A stretch of 64,000 bases of DNA from Siphonodentalium dalli (Eukaryota > Mollusca > Scaphopoda > Gadilida > Siphonodentaliidae). Position 1 is the stretch's first letter. Every line of letters starts with the position of its first letter. Under the pieces are notes generated by a model. The model was given only the letters and a program-made list of their open reading frames with translations. It was not told the origin of the DNA and did no database searches. The stretch is from positions 152,713,577 through 152,777,576 of the forward strand of contig CP136065.1 of the NCBI GenBank assembly GCA_032622095.1. The letters are read 5' to 3'. The position numbers were made by a program, and so were the translations under genes. This document shows, piece after piece, positions 1 through 11,010 of this stretch.

Positions 1-2278
1 CCGAAGTTCTGAAGTTCTGGCCGATATGTATGGAATCGATATTAAATTGTCACACATTCAATTGATTTCATTATACACGTACACACGAAATTCTCGGGAA
101 AGGATAATCCGAACTCATGGGGCCGAATTTCTCTGTGCCTGCGTTACCAAATGTACCCATCAAGCTTGCGTCGTTTGGGGCGGATAGTACCCTATTTTAT
201 ATTTATTGTAGTGCTATGTACTAAATTTGTTCTGGAAATTAATTCTTTCTTGACAATTAACCGAATATTGGTGAGTACAGTGGTGTGAATTTTATAGTGA
301 TTGTATTTGGCGTTTTCGCTGTGCAAATGCCAGTAGGTGACCACACATTTCACGTTGAATGTCATGCAGTTTCATTGCTCGTACCCACTTGAGCATATCA
401 TATATTCTGGTCATCATAAATCCCTCCAAAATAGTGCCATTTACGTTCGAAATTCCAGCATCCAGCAGTTTTATATAGTTTATTATTGAATACATGACCT
501 TAGAAAAATCACGTCGCTCATGTGTTGCCACTGTAACCACGTATCAGGGCTATACAAAGCAATTATAACTAGAATGCACTCAGAGAGATGCCAACGTGCG
601 CAAAAATGTAATAAAAAATAATTTAAAAAATAATTTCACTGTATTTTACTTAATTTATTTAATTTAATTTATTGTTAGCAAAAAAAGACAATTACCATTT
701 CTCATTTCATCACAGATAAAAGGCAAATTACTATATTAATCATTTGAGTAATTAAAACCAATTCCATGTTGCCGAAAGGATGAGACTTTAAAGGCACGTG
801 AGCCTAGCTTAGTTGTCGAAAATAGTCATATTTGTTCCAATCACCGTAAACAGAAAAAACAGTAAAACGCATACAGTTTCGTGCATATATACCATGACCA
901 TCGCGTAAACAGCATGCTATCATAAAGACCTACTATATTTTACCTATTAAGCAAGAGCCTGATTGTGTTACAGAAGACAGCACAATGCTACTGGCTAATC
1001 ACCCACAAAGAACGCTCGTTATGTTTACCATCATAATATAAACAAACACCAGAACAGTTACTTTTTATGCTTTTGTTTACATAACAATGGTCAACCATAT
1101 GACAATAACGTACTGTTTATGCGATATTTCTTATTTGTATACGGACAAAGTCTGTCTACATTTTGATGTTCTTTCTGTTTGTGGTGGTTTTTGACGGTTG
1201 GAAATATTTTCACAGGATACCCACCGCCAAGGCCAACCGTATCTTTAATATCGATTTCATTTTTTTCAGCGGCATATTTTCATTTTCATTTTCCGATAGT
1301 CAAAGTTGACCAAAGGAGCAATTATAAGAAATAATTAATACCATTTGTGTAAATATTGATAGCAGCCAATATGCAACAATAAATATCAATAATTAATCAA
1401 TAATTAATCAATAACGATCATTTTATGTAATAATAAACTCTTCAAACGGTGTTTGTGTCAACAAATGCGTTTTGTTTTGTGTTACGTCATTCGTCGTATT
1501 TGACCCGGAACTCGGCTGAAGGTTAGGCTATTCAGCCTATTGCGTCGAATTACGAAATCGCGTTTTGAATGTCTCTCTTTTCCCGCACGATAAAAAGAGG
1601 TCTTCGCACGAACCAAAAATGATAAAACTTCCCAATTATAAGTAAAAATACCCAAATGAAGGAGTCTATGTAGGTCCCGAAGGAGTCTATAGACTCTTTG
1701 ATGTAGAGTTCTGATGGAGAAAAAAATAAACATAGCAAAAACGCGGCACAGTAAAAATGTCAGAACGCCACGAGGTTTTACGTCGTTTTTGGTGACGTCA
1801 TGGAGTGAAGCGGAGTAGAGTGACACCAACCTACGAATCTGTCTGATCGCCATACTGTTGCGCGAGCGCATGCACGTAACAATGTTTTCTCAGAACTAAA
1901 TTCCACGTGACTGCCGCGTTCCAGCGTGCCAATGTAATGACGGCGGTGTTTGTATCATGTTGCTTACAACAAAAATGCATACCCCAATTTTTTTTTAACA
2001 CGTTTCTTGCCTTATATAGTTCTTCCGCTTGCTACGCTCCGCGCGTTTCTGCGGGCCGTAACATGTTCCAAATTGATTGTATGTATTGTACCAGAAAATT
2101 CGAAATGGAATCAATATTAAAGAGCTACTCAATCCGATCAGACGGTCCACATATCATCAAGTTACAACAACAACGTTTCTTCAAAATACGCTTTAGTTAT
2201 CAGAATCGATTAATTACAACAAAATAATGCTAGGTATAAAGCTTCCCAAAATGTGTAATTTATCAACATGTTCAACGA
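1..2278. other. Presumed intron or upstream flank, no exon recognised
   Basis: No cadherin-like or other recognisable coding exon is visible. Because the first cadherin exon at 2980 starts in the middle of a domain, this stretch is most simply an intron of that gene. It is AT-rich except for a more GC- and CpG-rich zone at about 1480-2070. The part around 945-1260 belongs to a dispersed repeat described separately. Confidence 0.5.
945..1260. repeat. Dispersed repeat R1, copy 1
   Basis: This stretch aligns, in reverse complement, with 27027-27285 plus 27785-27900. Shared blocks include AAGAGCCTGAT.GTGTTACAG, ATGTTTACCAT, ACAAAGTCT.TCTA and the run around GGTTTTTGACGG followed by ATACCCACCGCCAA and CGTATCTTTAATAT. 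In this copy the two blocks are adjacent. In the 27-kb copy they are separated by about 500 bp that include a long hairpin. No protein is encoded and the repeat class is unknown. Confidence 0.65.
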
Positions 2279-2357
2279 TATCAAATCTTTGTTACCCCCG
2301 AAGCCCTAATAAATAGTAATTTGGGCGCGTTAATTCGGATTATGCATCTTTGAGTGA
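2279..2357. repeat. Diverged end of the TTAA/AGGTACTC foldback family
   Basis: The segment aligns with the right arm of the foldback elements at 5029 and 16129. It shares a poly-C/GAAGCC block, an AATAGTAATTT block and an ATTCGGATT block near the end, with many substitutions. Only one arm is recognisable, so this is an old remnant. Confidence 0.5.
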
Positions 2358-2979
2358 TAGAAGCGTTTCCGGACAGGGGTCTTCAATTCATATTTATTAC
2401 TTTATACCCAAGAAACTATAAAAAAAACTTGTTATATGGGAAGCGATAGACCATATTTAAGGGTTTGGTGGCTTTTGCCATATGCCTATACATAACCATC
2501 AATGGATGTTATTTTTACCTCGGGACATACGTTTGAGTATTATACGATATACAACGTATATGTCGTGTTTCACTGTGAAACGCTATATACACTACATCAA
2601 ATACTGCGTTCAATCAATCTGAAGGTTTTTTTTTCGGTATGCTATAACTTCTTGGTGTGCGAAATTTAGGTCTCCGACGAACCAATTAAGGGTCTTAGTT
2701 CCGTTATTTTAAAAGTATCAAACCTGCGTGACTTGAACATAAAAACACACAAAATATCGTTATTGGAGATATCTCAATAATTAACATAAGAACAAAGTTT
2801 ATCTAATTCTCCATGTTCTTGGTGGTTATGTTTTTACAGCCTTTTATATTTGTTTGTATATATACCCACTGCGAGTGCATTGGGTCCCTTTCAAACATCT
2901 TACCGATGGACTCTTGTGTATGAACAAATAATTTATTTTATAGAATACGTACCTAAAGTAGTTTCATAGTGTCGAACAG

Positions 2980-3182
2980 ACTGGGCATCTTTAAGAACAT
3001 TTTTACTTCAGAGTTCAACATCGACTACGACGCCAGCGCCAGTTTGAATGCTACCATTGTTCAGCGATATATTGCTGTCGTCGAATGCCAAGATGAGTAT
3101 GGGTTAACGGCCACTGGTACATTGACTATAAACATCGAGAAAAATCAAGCTCCAAATGTCACAGATACTGCTAACACGGCCG
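2980..3182 (+). CDS. Cadherin gene exon A (C-terminal half of an EC repeat)
   Basis: Internal exon of a cadherin-superfamily cell-surface protein. The 67 codons read as the second half of an extracellular cadherin repeat: an IDYD motif (the usual lDyE), then YIAVVECQDEYGLTATGTL and a strand ending INIEKNQAP, which stands where DxNDxxP normally links two repeats. The donor is G|GTAATA at 3183, leaving one base (phase 1), which fits exon B. The acceptor is less clear: the AG at 2978-2979 (phase 2) is used here, and an AG at 2968-2969 (phase 1) is possible; both have poor pyrimidine tracts. An in-frame stop at 2954 limits the start. The linker lacks the canonical acidic calcium ligands. Upstream exons must lie outside the window. 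Confidence 0.8.
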
Positions 3183-3439
3183 GTAATATACACCAAGTTT
3201 ACTCTTTCTTAGGATGCGTTCACACCCTGACAAATATTCCTGGCTATTGTCCGGATAATTTGTTTCGTTTCGTGGCCAACCATGTCCGGAAAATCATTTT
3301 TCGTGAAGAATCTACTTCAGAAGAATGCTATAAAAATAAATCCAGCAGCCCAAATAATCATTTGGTTATTCAAAATATGGCAACAGTGTTATTTATAACA
3401 AAGATCCAACACAGACGGAACTTCCAATATATACCTTAA

Positions 3440-4219
3440 TCTTTTTTTATTCTTTATTGACAATATATACATGGACATATTAATATATACAGCATAATGA
3501 CAATAACAAAAATAATGTCCTGGTATTTTCGGGAGGGGGACTTTCGCTTGCAACTCACACACGCCTTACACACGTTCAAAATCGAAGACACCCATGCGTG
3601 TTTTTGATTGCACAGGCTATGTTTATGACTGGAATGTCACCATAAATCGTTTTGTATGCTTTTAAGTATACATGTAATTTATAGTCTCCGATATGACAAA
3701 AAATGCCTCTATCCGTGCCCGGAATTTATATAGCGTTAATTCGACCAACCATCAACAAGTGAAAAAACGAACATAATCACAAATAGTTTTTTGTCCTCAA
3801 AGTACTTGACAGGGCAAGGTATATCTCACACCATTCAAATTCGAAGTCGTTAAGGATATCTCTCTTTAGTGCTATATATTTCTCTAAGAGGTATCTCTCA
3901 TCAAGTTCACGTAGAAATTATTTCAGGGATAAGGTATCGGGGTCAAATTTGGTTTTGTATATGTAATATTTAAGCAATGTCAGAAAAATAATTTTTTGAC
4001 ACTGAAATTTTGCTGGCGGGGAAGGCCGAAAATTATATTGATACGAGTGATAGAGATGTCCAGCTTGTGTTCATCCAGCCATTTTTGTGCGTAATTTATG
4101 AATAGTTTTACGGCAGAGCATTCATAGAATATGTGGGCAATGTTCTCAGGTAAATTACACCGGTTACAGTAATCGTCTACAGATATTTTCATAAGAAATA
4201 GCAACCTTTTGGTTCCCAA
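3440..4219 (-). pseudogene. LINE reverse transcriptase C-terminal fragment
   Basis: On the minus strand, 4219 to 3980 encodes a LINE-type C-terminal end with a zinc-knuckle pattern: CNRCNLPENIAHIFYEC (C-x2-C...H...C), followed by INIIFGLP. After a frameshift near 3975 the same protein continues to about 3795 (YYIYKTKFDPDTL, then an in-frame TAA, then FLRELDERYLLEKYIALKR and FEFEWCEIYL). About 3440-3790 then reads as AT-rich noncoding sequence, plausibly its 3' UTR. It is a dead, 5'-truncated non-LTR retrotransposon in the intron between exons A and B, antisense to the host gene. The clade cannot be fixed from this fragment. Confidence 0.75.
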
Positions 4220-4786
4220 AATATATACCTTAATCTATTTAAAAATCATATTGACAAGCAAAGCATTGTGACACTAGCTAGACACATGTATCCAACAAAA
4301 AGTGTTTACTTCGGAAGTTTGAGGATACTACAGCAGAACACATTTATTTGCTCATTGGCAGTAAAACAGCAACAACAGAAGACACGTTAAAACAAACATG
4401 GTCTAATCACGAGATACAAATATGACTCTATACATTTTGATTATCCCTCAACCCAACTCCCTAACAATTACGGCAGTCAGGAGTGACAGATCAAGCAATT
4501 TGATGTGTGTGAGGCAGCGAACAACACATATAATATCTGATAATATGATTTCTTGCGATGATTGTGGTGCATTGTACTAAAACGTACATTATCTCTCGTC
4601 TATAATCAGTAATTTACCAGCTTTGTTCAACTATGTACATATAAATGATATAAACGATCATATCAGGAATAGATTAACAACGAGAAGTTGCGCATCTGCC
4701 ATTCCGACTCTTTTGAAAGCAGTCGTGATGTCGAGCATCCATGCCAAATTTTATTCAGATACAATAACCCAATTGTGTGTTACCAG

Positions 4787-4930
4787 GATCGATCTGCCAG
4801 ACAACAGATGTTCGCTCTATCAGACAGTATTCTCCCGTATTCACTCTCTCTGCGACGGACGCTGAGAATGACCAGATTATGTCTTCATTCTCAAAGTCAG
4901 ACCAAGACAGTCCGTTTGCCTGGGATGATT
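4787..4930 (+). CDS. Cadherin gene exon B (N-terminal half of an EC repeat)
   Basis: The exon follows an acceptor reading ...GTGTGTTACCAG| at 4786 and ends at a strong GTAAGT donor at 4931. It begins with two bases that complete the phase-1 codon of exon A (G+GA, Gly), then reads 47 codons and ends in phase 1. The protein includes YSPVFTLSATDAENDQI, matching the cadherin pattern of a hydrophobic strand followed by A-x-D-x-[DE]-x-[DN] calcium ligands, and ends SPFAWDD, where F-x-[IW]-D is typical. Overlapping longer open frames at this locus are in other frames and have no such pattern. It forms one EC repeat together with exon C. Confidence 0.82.
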
Positions 4931-5028
4931 GTAAGTAAAATGGGGAAACAACATCTTTGTACGAAGACGACAAGTACAATATAGTTGAATGTGCATTCCA
5001 CCGAACCCTTGTGTCATTTTACTCTTAA

Positions 5029-5412
5029 AGGTACTCAATCCGATTAAGCACCCCTAAATTACTATTTCTTTGGCTTCTGGGGTAAAAAATATATGATTCG
5101 AGTCGAGGAACCCACCCTTCAAAGCTCAGAGTGATCAGATATCGATTTTTGAAATTTGTTAATTTTTTAGATCTGGTTAATAATAACCACTTGATTTTAG
5201 AGTTATCCATCTTACACCCCGCAATTTTTCCGTAATTTGTCCGGTTGAGCCGTGAAAGTGGCCCACATCTCCGAAAATTAACACATTTCAAAAAATCGAT
5301 ATCTGATCACTCTGAGCTTTGAATGGTGGGTTCCTCGACTCGAATCAAATATTTTTTACCCCCAAAGCCAAAGAAATAGTAATTTAGGAGCGTCTAATCG
5401 GATTGAGTACCT
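5029..5412. mobile_element. TTAA-flanked foldback MITE (AGGTACTC family), copy A
   Basis: This 384-bp element lies between two TTAA sites (5025-5028 and 5413-5416). Its ends are inverted repeats beginning AGGTACTCAATCCGATTA, and the arms pair for well over 100 bp. It encodes nothing. Other copies are at 12140, 16129 and 21015, with a remnant at 2279. A TTAA target is characteristic of piggyBac-type transposases, but the AGG terminus is not the usual CCC, so the superfamily is uncertain. Confidence 0.8.
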
Positions 5413-5416
5413 TTAA

Positions 5417-6016
5417 CTATTGTTTGGTTTATTTAAGGTTTATCGTCGATTCAGTCGCTATATCATATCATGACTTTGTCGGTTTATACGGGTGGAGGAA
5501 AGAACGCACAAATACTTATTATCACTCTTATACGGATATGCCATCCGATTTGACTTAACAGTATTCAAAAAATGTTCCAAGGCAATTATCTGCTAGATAA
5601 CACGCAAATAAAATCATAAGAAAATTACTTGCAGTCAACGTCATTAATTCGTAATTAATATCTGGAGATATGAGTAATTTGGGTCACGAGCAGCAATCCA
5701 TTATTTTGGTCACTATATGTTATCCGTCTATTTATAAGTCATCCTTCGTGCAGTTGATATTCCTGCTCAGGTTTCCCCCAGATCACATAACACAAACAAA
5801 TTATTCTTGACTCATATGCATGTAATTTTTCATGCAGTAGTTCAAAATTGGAAATACTGCCAGGGGTCAACCACGATTAGTTAATCTATGGATATATATA
5901 TTTTCATGGATGTCAACTTGCGTTTTGCATGTCATATACTAATAATCAATATATGGTAACGCTTTCGAAAGTCGATATCTGACCATTAAAACTTCCAATA
6001 AATGATTAATTATCTC

Positions 6017-6094
<78 letters not shown>

Positions 6095-6233
6095 CCCTCT
6101 GCCCCTCCCAATATCTCCATTATATATCCTTTATGAACACAAGCTCCTTACACGCATCTCTGACATTCTCTGAATATGCGTTTAATTCCCTTTTCTGTGA
6201 ACTTATGTCATGTTATTTTTCATATTTCTTCAG
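5417..6233. other. Intron sequence between cadherin exons B and C
   Basis: No coding pattern is visible. The only notable structure is a CT dinucleotide tract just upstream of exon C. Confidence 0.6.
6015..6090. repeat. (CT)n microsatellite
   Basis: Almost uninterrupted CT dinucleotides over about 75 bp, followed by a degenerate C/T-rich stretch to about 6112. It lies about 140 bp upstream of the exon C acceptor. Confidence 0.95.
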
Positions 6234-6359
6234 CTTTGTTGCAGATATATGCAACGCAAAGTTTACAGGATCTCAGAACAGCATACTACGAATTTTCCGT
6301 GAAATTGTCAGATGCTTGGAACGATCCAGTCACCTACAACTTATGTCTGTATCTGAGTG
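6234..6359 (+). CDS. Cadherin gene exon C (C-terminal half of an EC repeat)
   Basis: A good pyrimidine tract ends in TTTCTTCAG| at 6233. The exon opens with CT, which completes the phase-1 codon from exon B (T+CT, Ser), then encodes 41 codons. The protein reads LLQIYATQSLQDLRTAYYEF and then SVKLSDAWNDPVTYNLCLYLS: the Y-x-F-x-V-x-x-S-D strand of a cadherin repeat followed by its last strand. The donor chosen is G|GTGGGT at 6360 (phase 1). GTGGTG at 6357 (also phase 1) and GTACAT at 6364 (phase 2) are alternatives. Phase 1 joins exon D without a stop and gives SGLNTPPLF at the repeat boundary. A direct B-to-D join would create TGA, so exon C is needed. Confidence 0.82.
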
Positions 6360-7092
6360 GTGGGTACATTTCATTAGCAAATATTGCCACCATGGTCTCG
6401 TTTAACCCTTTCGATACTAAATGGAATCTCCCATTCAGTTTTAAAAGTTTTTTTTCTGGAATAGTCCAATATTTATTGTGAGGGATGATCAGGTAAAATT
6501 AACAGAAGAAAGTATGACGTTACTATAATAACATTGCAGAAGGATTCATATTCTTTGTTGGGAAATGTTCATATAATACATTAAACAAACGACCATTTAT
6601 CTGAATATTTCCTGATGGAACTACTCGTCAATGAGTATTGTGTATAGAAAGGATTAAACAATATTCACTTTAACCATCATTTGGACAATAAATGTACCAC
6701 ATTACGATAGATATAATCACAATCACTAGAATAGAGGATGGTAACGAGGATATAACAGCATGTAACTTACCGATATTTGGAATATATAAAGTCCATGTTA
6801 TACGTTTCGTTTCTCCCAGGACGAATATAATACTTACCATTACATTCATTATAAGTCTGACCATCCACAACGCATTTGCGCAGGTATAATTAAAACTGAG
6901 TGCTATAGATATTTTAGACACAGCTCTGACTAAGATTTCTACATAAGGCTATTGTCCATCGACTAATTAAATGTAGATACAAACTGGATTTATCAAGAAT
7001 CATCTTCTTGACTTTTATGCCTTAGTTATGATAAAACATTATAATGAGGGTGCAGCTAAAGCGCTTGTCAGAGACGGACATTTGCTACTTTT

Positions 7093-7824
7093 GAATTTTA
7101 CGGTGGGGAATCACGTTGTTTCGAGTTGATCCATGAGTATCACGCATTCAAAATAGCCGAGTCGATCGCAAAGGACCATAAAGGAGGAAAAGGGAAACAC
7201 ACTAGGATATATTACATAGTATTTTGGCAGCAACGAGCATATATACTATACTATTTTTCAAACAAGTTGATACCTCATTAGTGTCCAAACGCACAGTTGT
7301 TTGTTCGAACATTCTGACCAAAGTTGTCAGTCGAAGGATTCTCCTAGATGTATGGACTTGTGTATACCACGAACCTCCCAATGGACACTTTTGTCAGAAT
7401 GATATAGAAAACTACTAAGTAATTCCGAACAAATAAGGTATCAACTTGTTTTTAACCCTTTCACGACAGTGCATTATCTTATATATACGGGTCTCTCATA
7501 GGGAGCCTCACATATATAAGAGAATGCATTGGCTTACAATGTCAAGGCAAATATTGTTAGACCAATATATTCTCTGGTATATTCGAGGCTCCCTATGTGA
7601 GATATGCATATATAAGAGAACGCATTGGCACAGGGTTTTTGCTAAATTTCAGGAGGCTCCAGTCATGAAAGGGTTAAAATATACTAGCATATGCTCGTGA
7701 CAGTCAAAATGCTATGTTTTGTGTCAGTTTCTCATATATTATGTTTTTGTGCGTGTGCACATTTTGAATGCGTGGTACTCATGCACCAACATCCGAAACC
7801 ACGTGATTTCCCACCGTGAATTTT
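7093..7824. mobile_element. Long-arm foldback element, interrupted
   Basis: The left arm (7093-7154) and right arm (7761-7824) are inverted repeats of about 62 bp with few mismatches. Both contain GAAATTCACGGTGGG-like and CATTCAAAAT blocks in opposite orientation. An inner pair (about 7263-7275 and 7437-7449, AGGTATCAACTTG) continues the foldback. A separate TTAA MITE sits between the inner and outer right arms. No transposase is encoded and the class is unknown. Confidence 0.65.
7456..7673. mobile_element. piggyBac-like MITE (TTAA / CCCTTTCA), copy 1
   Basis: A 218-bp element flanked by TTAA on both sides (7452-7455, 7674-7677). It has short terminal inverted repeats starting CCCTTTCA(C/T)GAC and two internal palindromes, at about 7472-7533 and 7562-7627. 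The palindromes are built from CTCTTATATATGCGAG-like arms ending in GCATTGGC. TTAA target duplication plus CCCTTT termini is the usual signature of piggyBac-derived MITEs. It is nested inside the 7093-7824 foldback. Confidence 0.8.
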
Positions 7825-7829
7825 TTAAA

Positions 7830-9071
7830 GCAACAAAATGCACAGTGACAAGATTAGCTTTTGTCGAAGATGCAGTAAAACTCATCCTCGAAAACAATAC
7901 ATTTCAAATGGGCAAAACGAACTATAAGCAGATAAAAGGAACCACAATGTGAACGAAAATATAGCACTTTAACTCTTGGGTATCTTGAAGAAAAACTTTA
8001 CGAGTCTTTACAACAGAGATATGACAAAACGTTTAGTGACAATTTCCAAACCTCGTGGCAGAAATTATGGGGTGACGTCAATGAACTGGACTCAATTTTG
8101 AATGGACTCAATGCCGACCTAAAATTTACCATAGAAACTAGCTCACAAAAACTTCCATTTCTTGATATTCTCATTATAAAAGATGGTAAAAGAATTTCAA
8201 CAGACATATATCGGAAATCAACAGACACTCAGCAATACCTTCACTTTAAGAGTAATCACCCCAGAAGTTGTCGCAATTACATTCCATATAACCTAGCAAG
8301 ACGCATTTGTACAATAGTCTCAGACTCCAACGTCCAAATAATCCGACTCGCGGAACTCAGAACCACTCTAATAAAGCGTTGTTATCCCATTAACTTAATA
8401 GATCAAGGCATCAAAAAAGCCCAATCGTATTCCCTTGCAGAGCTTAGACAGACAAAACCACACTCAAAAGCGGACAAAACACCCCTTGCTATGGTAACAA
8501 CCTATAACCATCGAAACCCAGAGTTATTTCCCGTGGTATATAACAACTTACCCATTTTGAAGAAGAGTGAACGTATGAGGAGAGTACTAAATTGCACACA
8601 TATCATCAAAAGTAAACGACAACCGCCAAGTGTGAAAACTACACTTTGTAGAGCCCGATTCTCAGATGGTGCGATTACGACAATACCATCTGTAAAATCG
8701 TGCAGGAAAGTTCATAAGAAGGATACACGTTGTGGAACATGCCCCCTTTTATTGGAAGGTTCATCATGCAGGTTCGAGAACGCATATAGGGATTTCAAAG
8801 TGAAGCGGGACATGACATGTGAATCATAAAATGTTATTTATGTAGTGATATGTTCAAACTGTGGTGCCAATTATATCGGTCAAACAACCAATCTGCGACA
8901 CAGAGTAACACTGCACAAACAGGGGATACGGGACACGAACTACCACACATTATATGTTACCAAACACATCGATGATGATTTCCTTTCTATACAAGATCCG
9001 ATCCTCAATTATTGGAAGTGAAAGAACAGCATTTTATAAACCAGTTTAAACCCTCGCTCAATCGAAAATAA
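7830..9071 (+). pseudogene. Penelope-like element fragment (RT end plus GIY-YIG)
   Basis: The sequence decodes, with interruptions, into the 3' part of a Penelope-like retroelement. FVEDAVKLILENNTFQM and YKQIKGTTM match the conserved RT block before G-T-A-M-G. A short lesion with two stops follows, then TLGYLEEKLYESLQQRYD leads into LPFLDILIIKDGKRISTDIY, RKSTDTQQYLHFKSNHP and a basic linker with a CGTCPLL knuckle. After an in-frame TAA at 8827 the GIY-YIG nuclease continues (NVIYVVICSNCGANYIGQT, LRHRVTLHK). After another frameshift come EVKEQHFINQFKPSLNRK and a stop at about 9071. The RT 5' part is missing. At least one stop, one small deletion and one frameshift make it inactive. It lies sense-oriented in the C-D intron. 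Confidence 0.85.
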
Positions 9072-9375
9072 CAACCATGGACATATTCATTCATCTTAAA
9101 CTTTATAATTTCAAAATCAAATTCATACATGTCTCTTCAGAAGTTCTCACTTTTTGTTGACCATGTCGTTACATGGCAATTGATGAGTGACTTCGGAACT
9201 AATATGACAGTGGTATCTTGATTCCAACAATAACGTGCCCATGGATATATTCAACTTAAACCGTATAATTTTATAACTTCACATTTCTACGGAAGTTCTC
9301 AACTTGTGTTGACCATGCATGTCGTTACATGGCAATTGGGGAGTGACTTCCGTACCTGCATATGTGTATATAACA
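9072..9375. repeat. Tandem duplication of a 150-160 bp unit after the PLE
   Basis: Two diverged direct copies (about 9072-9230 and 9236-9375) share CCATGGA.ATATTCA, GTTCTCA.CTT.TGTTGACCAT, GTCGTTACATGGCAATTG and GAGTGACTTC. They follow directly on the end of the Penelope-like reading frame and are probably its 3' UTR. Confidence 0.7.
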
Positions 9376-10255
9376 CCTATGTTCAGTGTGATCTTATCGA
9401 ACTAAAACACCACATAGAAACACTAGTGGGTCGGCTGGCATTCGGGTTCTGTTACTATATTTATTCCAACATGCACATTTAAGTTCACACGAACCGTATT
9501 ACCAAGCTGAAGTTCATGCCATTATCTAAATAAAATAATACTGGAGACCTCATGTATTTCCCACTCTGGAAACATGCGACCGACGGATGTCTTTATTACT
9601 TCTATCTTATTGTTTTGTTTATCACTATCATGGGAACCTCATCAAATTGCGCTTATTGAATATATTACAGAAATTTCCAGTGGATAAAAAACAACTTCAC
9701 TGAGCGAAAATATCACAACAATGATCAATAATTTAACACAGTATAAAATCTTGTTTTGAAGCAACATAAATATAGCGCAAATACATATGCTTCTTATAGA
9801 ATGTCGCCATTAAAGATGGCAAGTGATAATCATTAAGGACAAAGACATTAGATTAAGACGGAATCGCCACCACAAAACCATCAACAGATTAAACGATATC
9901 AAACTGAAATAAAATGACCATTATGTCCAAGCGTTTAATGATACAAGCGCCGTTAGAACACGAACGTCTGGGCACGTCTCTCTGTTAAAGCCATAACAAG
10001 TTAATGAGGTTCCTCGTATAATTTAATTCAATTAAATGTAATTATCACGTGATTCACCATGAACTGTCTTATACAGACTCCAAGATGAGAACACACTTAT
10101 GGGTTGCATGTGATATTATTACATTAATGCTACTTACACAAATCAAAATTGAGTCCCATGATCAGCGCCGATTTTCGAACCGTGTTATGTGCTCTGATTG
10201 CAGACTGGGTTCGACTCAAAGATAAGTCATTTACAGCGAAATTGTCCAATTTCAG

Positions 10256-10447
10256 GACTGAATACGCCTCCATTATTTGCAAACTGCCCAGCAACTACCC
10301 GGATGACAGAAAATTCCACCCCGGGTCGATCGCTATTCACACCCGTAGTGATAGATGCCAACAAAATAGTGGACAGCCAACAGTTTTTATTCTCCATGCA
10401 GATCAGTCTATCAGCTCTGAAAGACACATTCGACATGGATACATCAA
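10256..10447 (+). CDS. Cadherin gene exon D (start of an EC repeat)
   Basis: The acceptor is TCCAATTTCAG| at 10255 and the donor a consensus A|GTGAGT at 10448. The exon starts with two bases (GA) that complete the phase-1 codon from exon C, encodes 63 codons and ends in phase 1. The protein runs LNTPPLF at the repeat boundary, then ENSTPGRSLFTPVVIDANK, the E-N-x-x-x-G...[AD]-x-D strand of an EC repeat, and ends DTFDMDTS. Joined to exon E this yields F-x-M-D-T-S-T-G-E-V-S-L, the canonical middle motif of a cadherin repeat, which strongly supports both splice sites. Confidence 0.85.
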
Positions 10448-10559
10448 GTGAGTCTGTTCAAGTTACAAAATGTTTCGATATTGAATGTCCAACTTCAGGC
10501 GAAATTGCACCACCTCATTGAATTTCAACTTATCTTTGGAAAATCCTTTGAGAATAATA

Positions 10560-11010
10560 TCGATTTGATCGGCCCTTCCAGTGCTTTCTCATTAATATTC
10601 AGTGTCATGGCATATGAAATCATCATTTATACCATGAATGATTAACGACTGGAACGAGGCACGTAAGGTGACCACGGATATAGCGTTCAAAAACAATCAA
10701 CCGACTATTGACGATATTTTAACCTATATGTATCGAAAAAAATCCCCCTTCTTAACCCCTCCACCAAAACCACCACCCTTTTATAATGCAGGTCAGAGAA
10801 GATTGCATATTTTACATTGTAGGCTGAGAAATAACTGCAAATAAAATTTGACAAACATAAGAATTATATTGCCATAACGCAAGTATTTGCATGTGGACAA
10901 CCATGTGAGGATGCTAACCATTTCGTTTTTACTACATGCACTTTTACAACGAAGCCCGAACTAACGCTGAATAGGTCACTCTCACAGGTGTTCTGTGATA
11001 AAGTTACCCA
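10560..11010 (+). pseudogene. LINE C-terminal fragment with zinc-knuckle
   Basis: On the plus strand the stretch reads MINDWNEARKV...FKNNQ, then RRLHILHCRLRNNCK, a stop, and after a frameshift CGQPCEDANHFVFTTCTF. This is the C-terminal pattern of many LINE polymerases: W-N...FK, then R-L-R-x-x-C and C-x-C-G-x-x-E-D-A-x-H-F-x-F-x-C. Two or more stops or frameshifts show it is dead. It lies in the intron between cadherin exons D and E, sense-oriented, and differs from the other LINE fragments in the window. Confidence 0.6.

Larger units (their letters stand above)
6360..10255. other. Large cadherin intron filled with transposons
   Basis: Between exons C and D I find no further cadherin exon. 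The intron contains a foldback element (7093-7824), a TTAA MITE (7456-7673), a Penelope-like element remnant (7830-9071) and a 160-bp duplication (9072-9375). The parts at 6482-7080 and 9376-10200 show nothing recognisable. Confidence 0.6.

Noticed and set aside
1482-1871. 129-residue minus-strand open frame
   Set aside because: No recognisable domain, no splice or promoter support and biased basic composition. It coincides with a GC-richer patch where long frames arise by chance.
4623-4984. Two overlapping plus-strand frames over cadherin exon B
   Set aside because: They are out of frame with the cadherin reading, lack any domain and run through the GTAAGT donor.
6692-6889. Possible transmembrane exon between cadherin exons C and D
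   Set aside because: Both strands give hydrophobic frames typical of AT-rich DNA, and no acceptor/donor pair fits the required phase 1.
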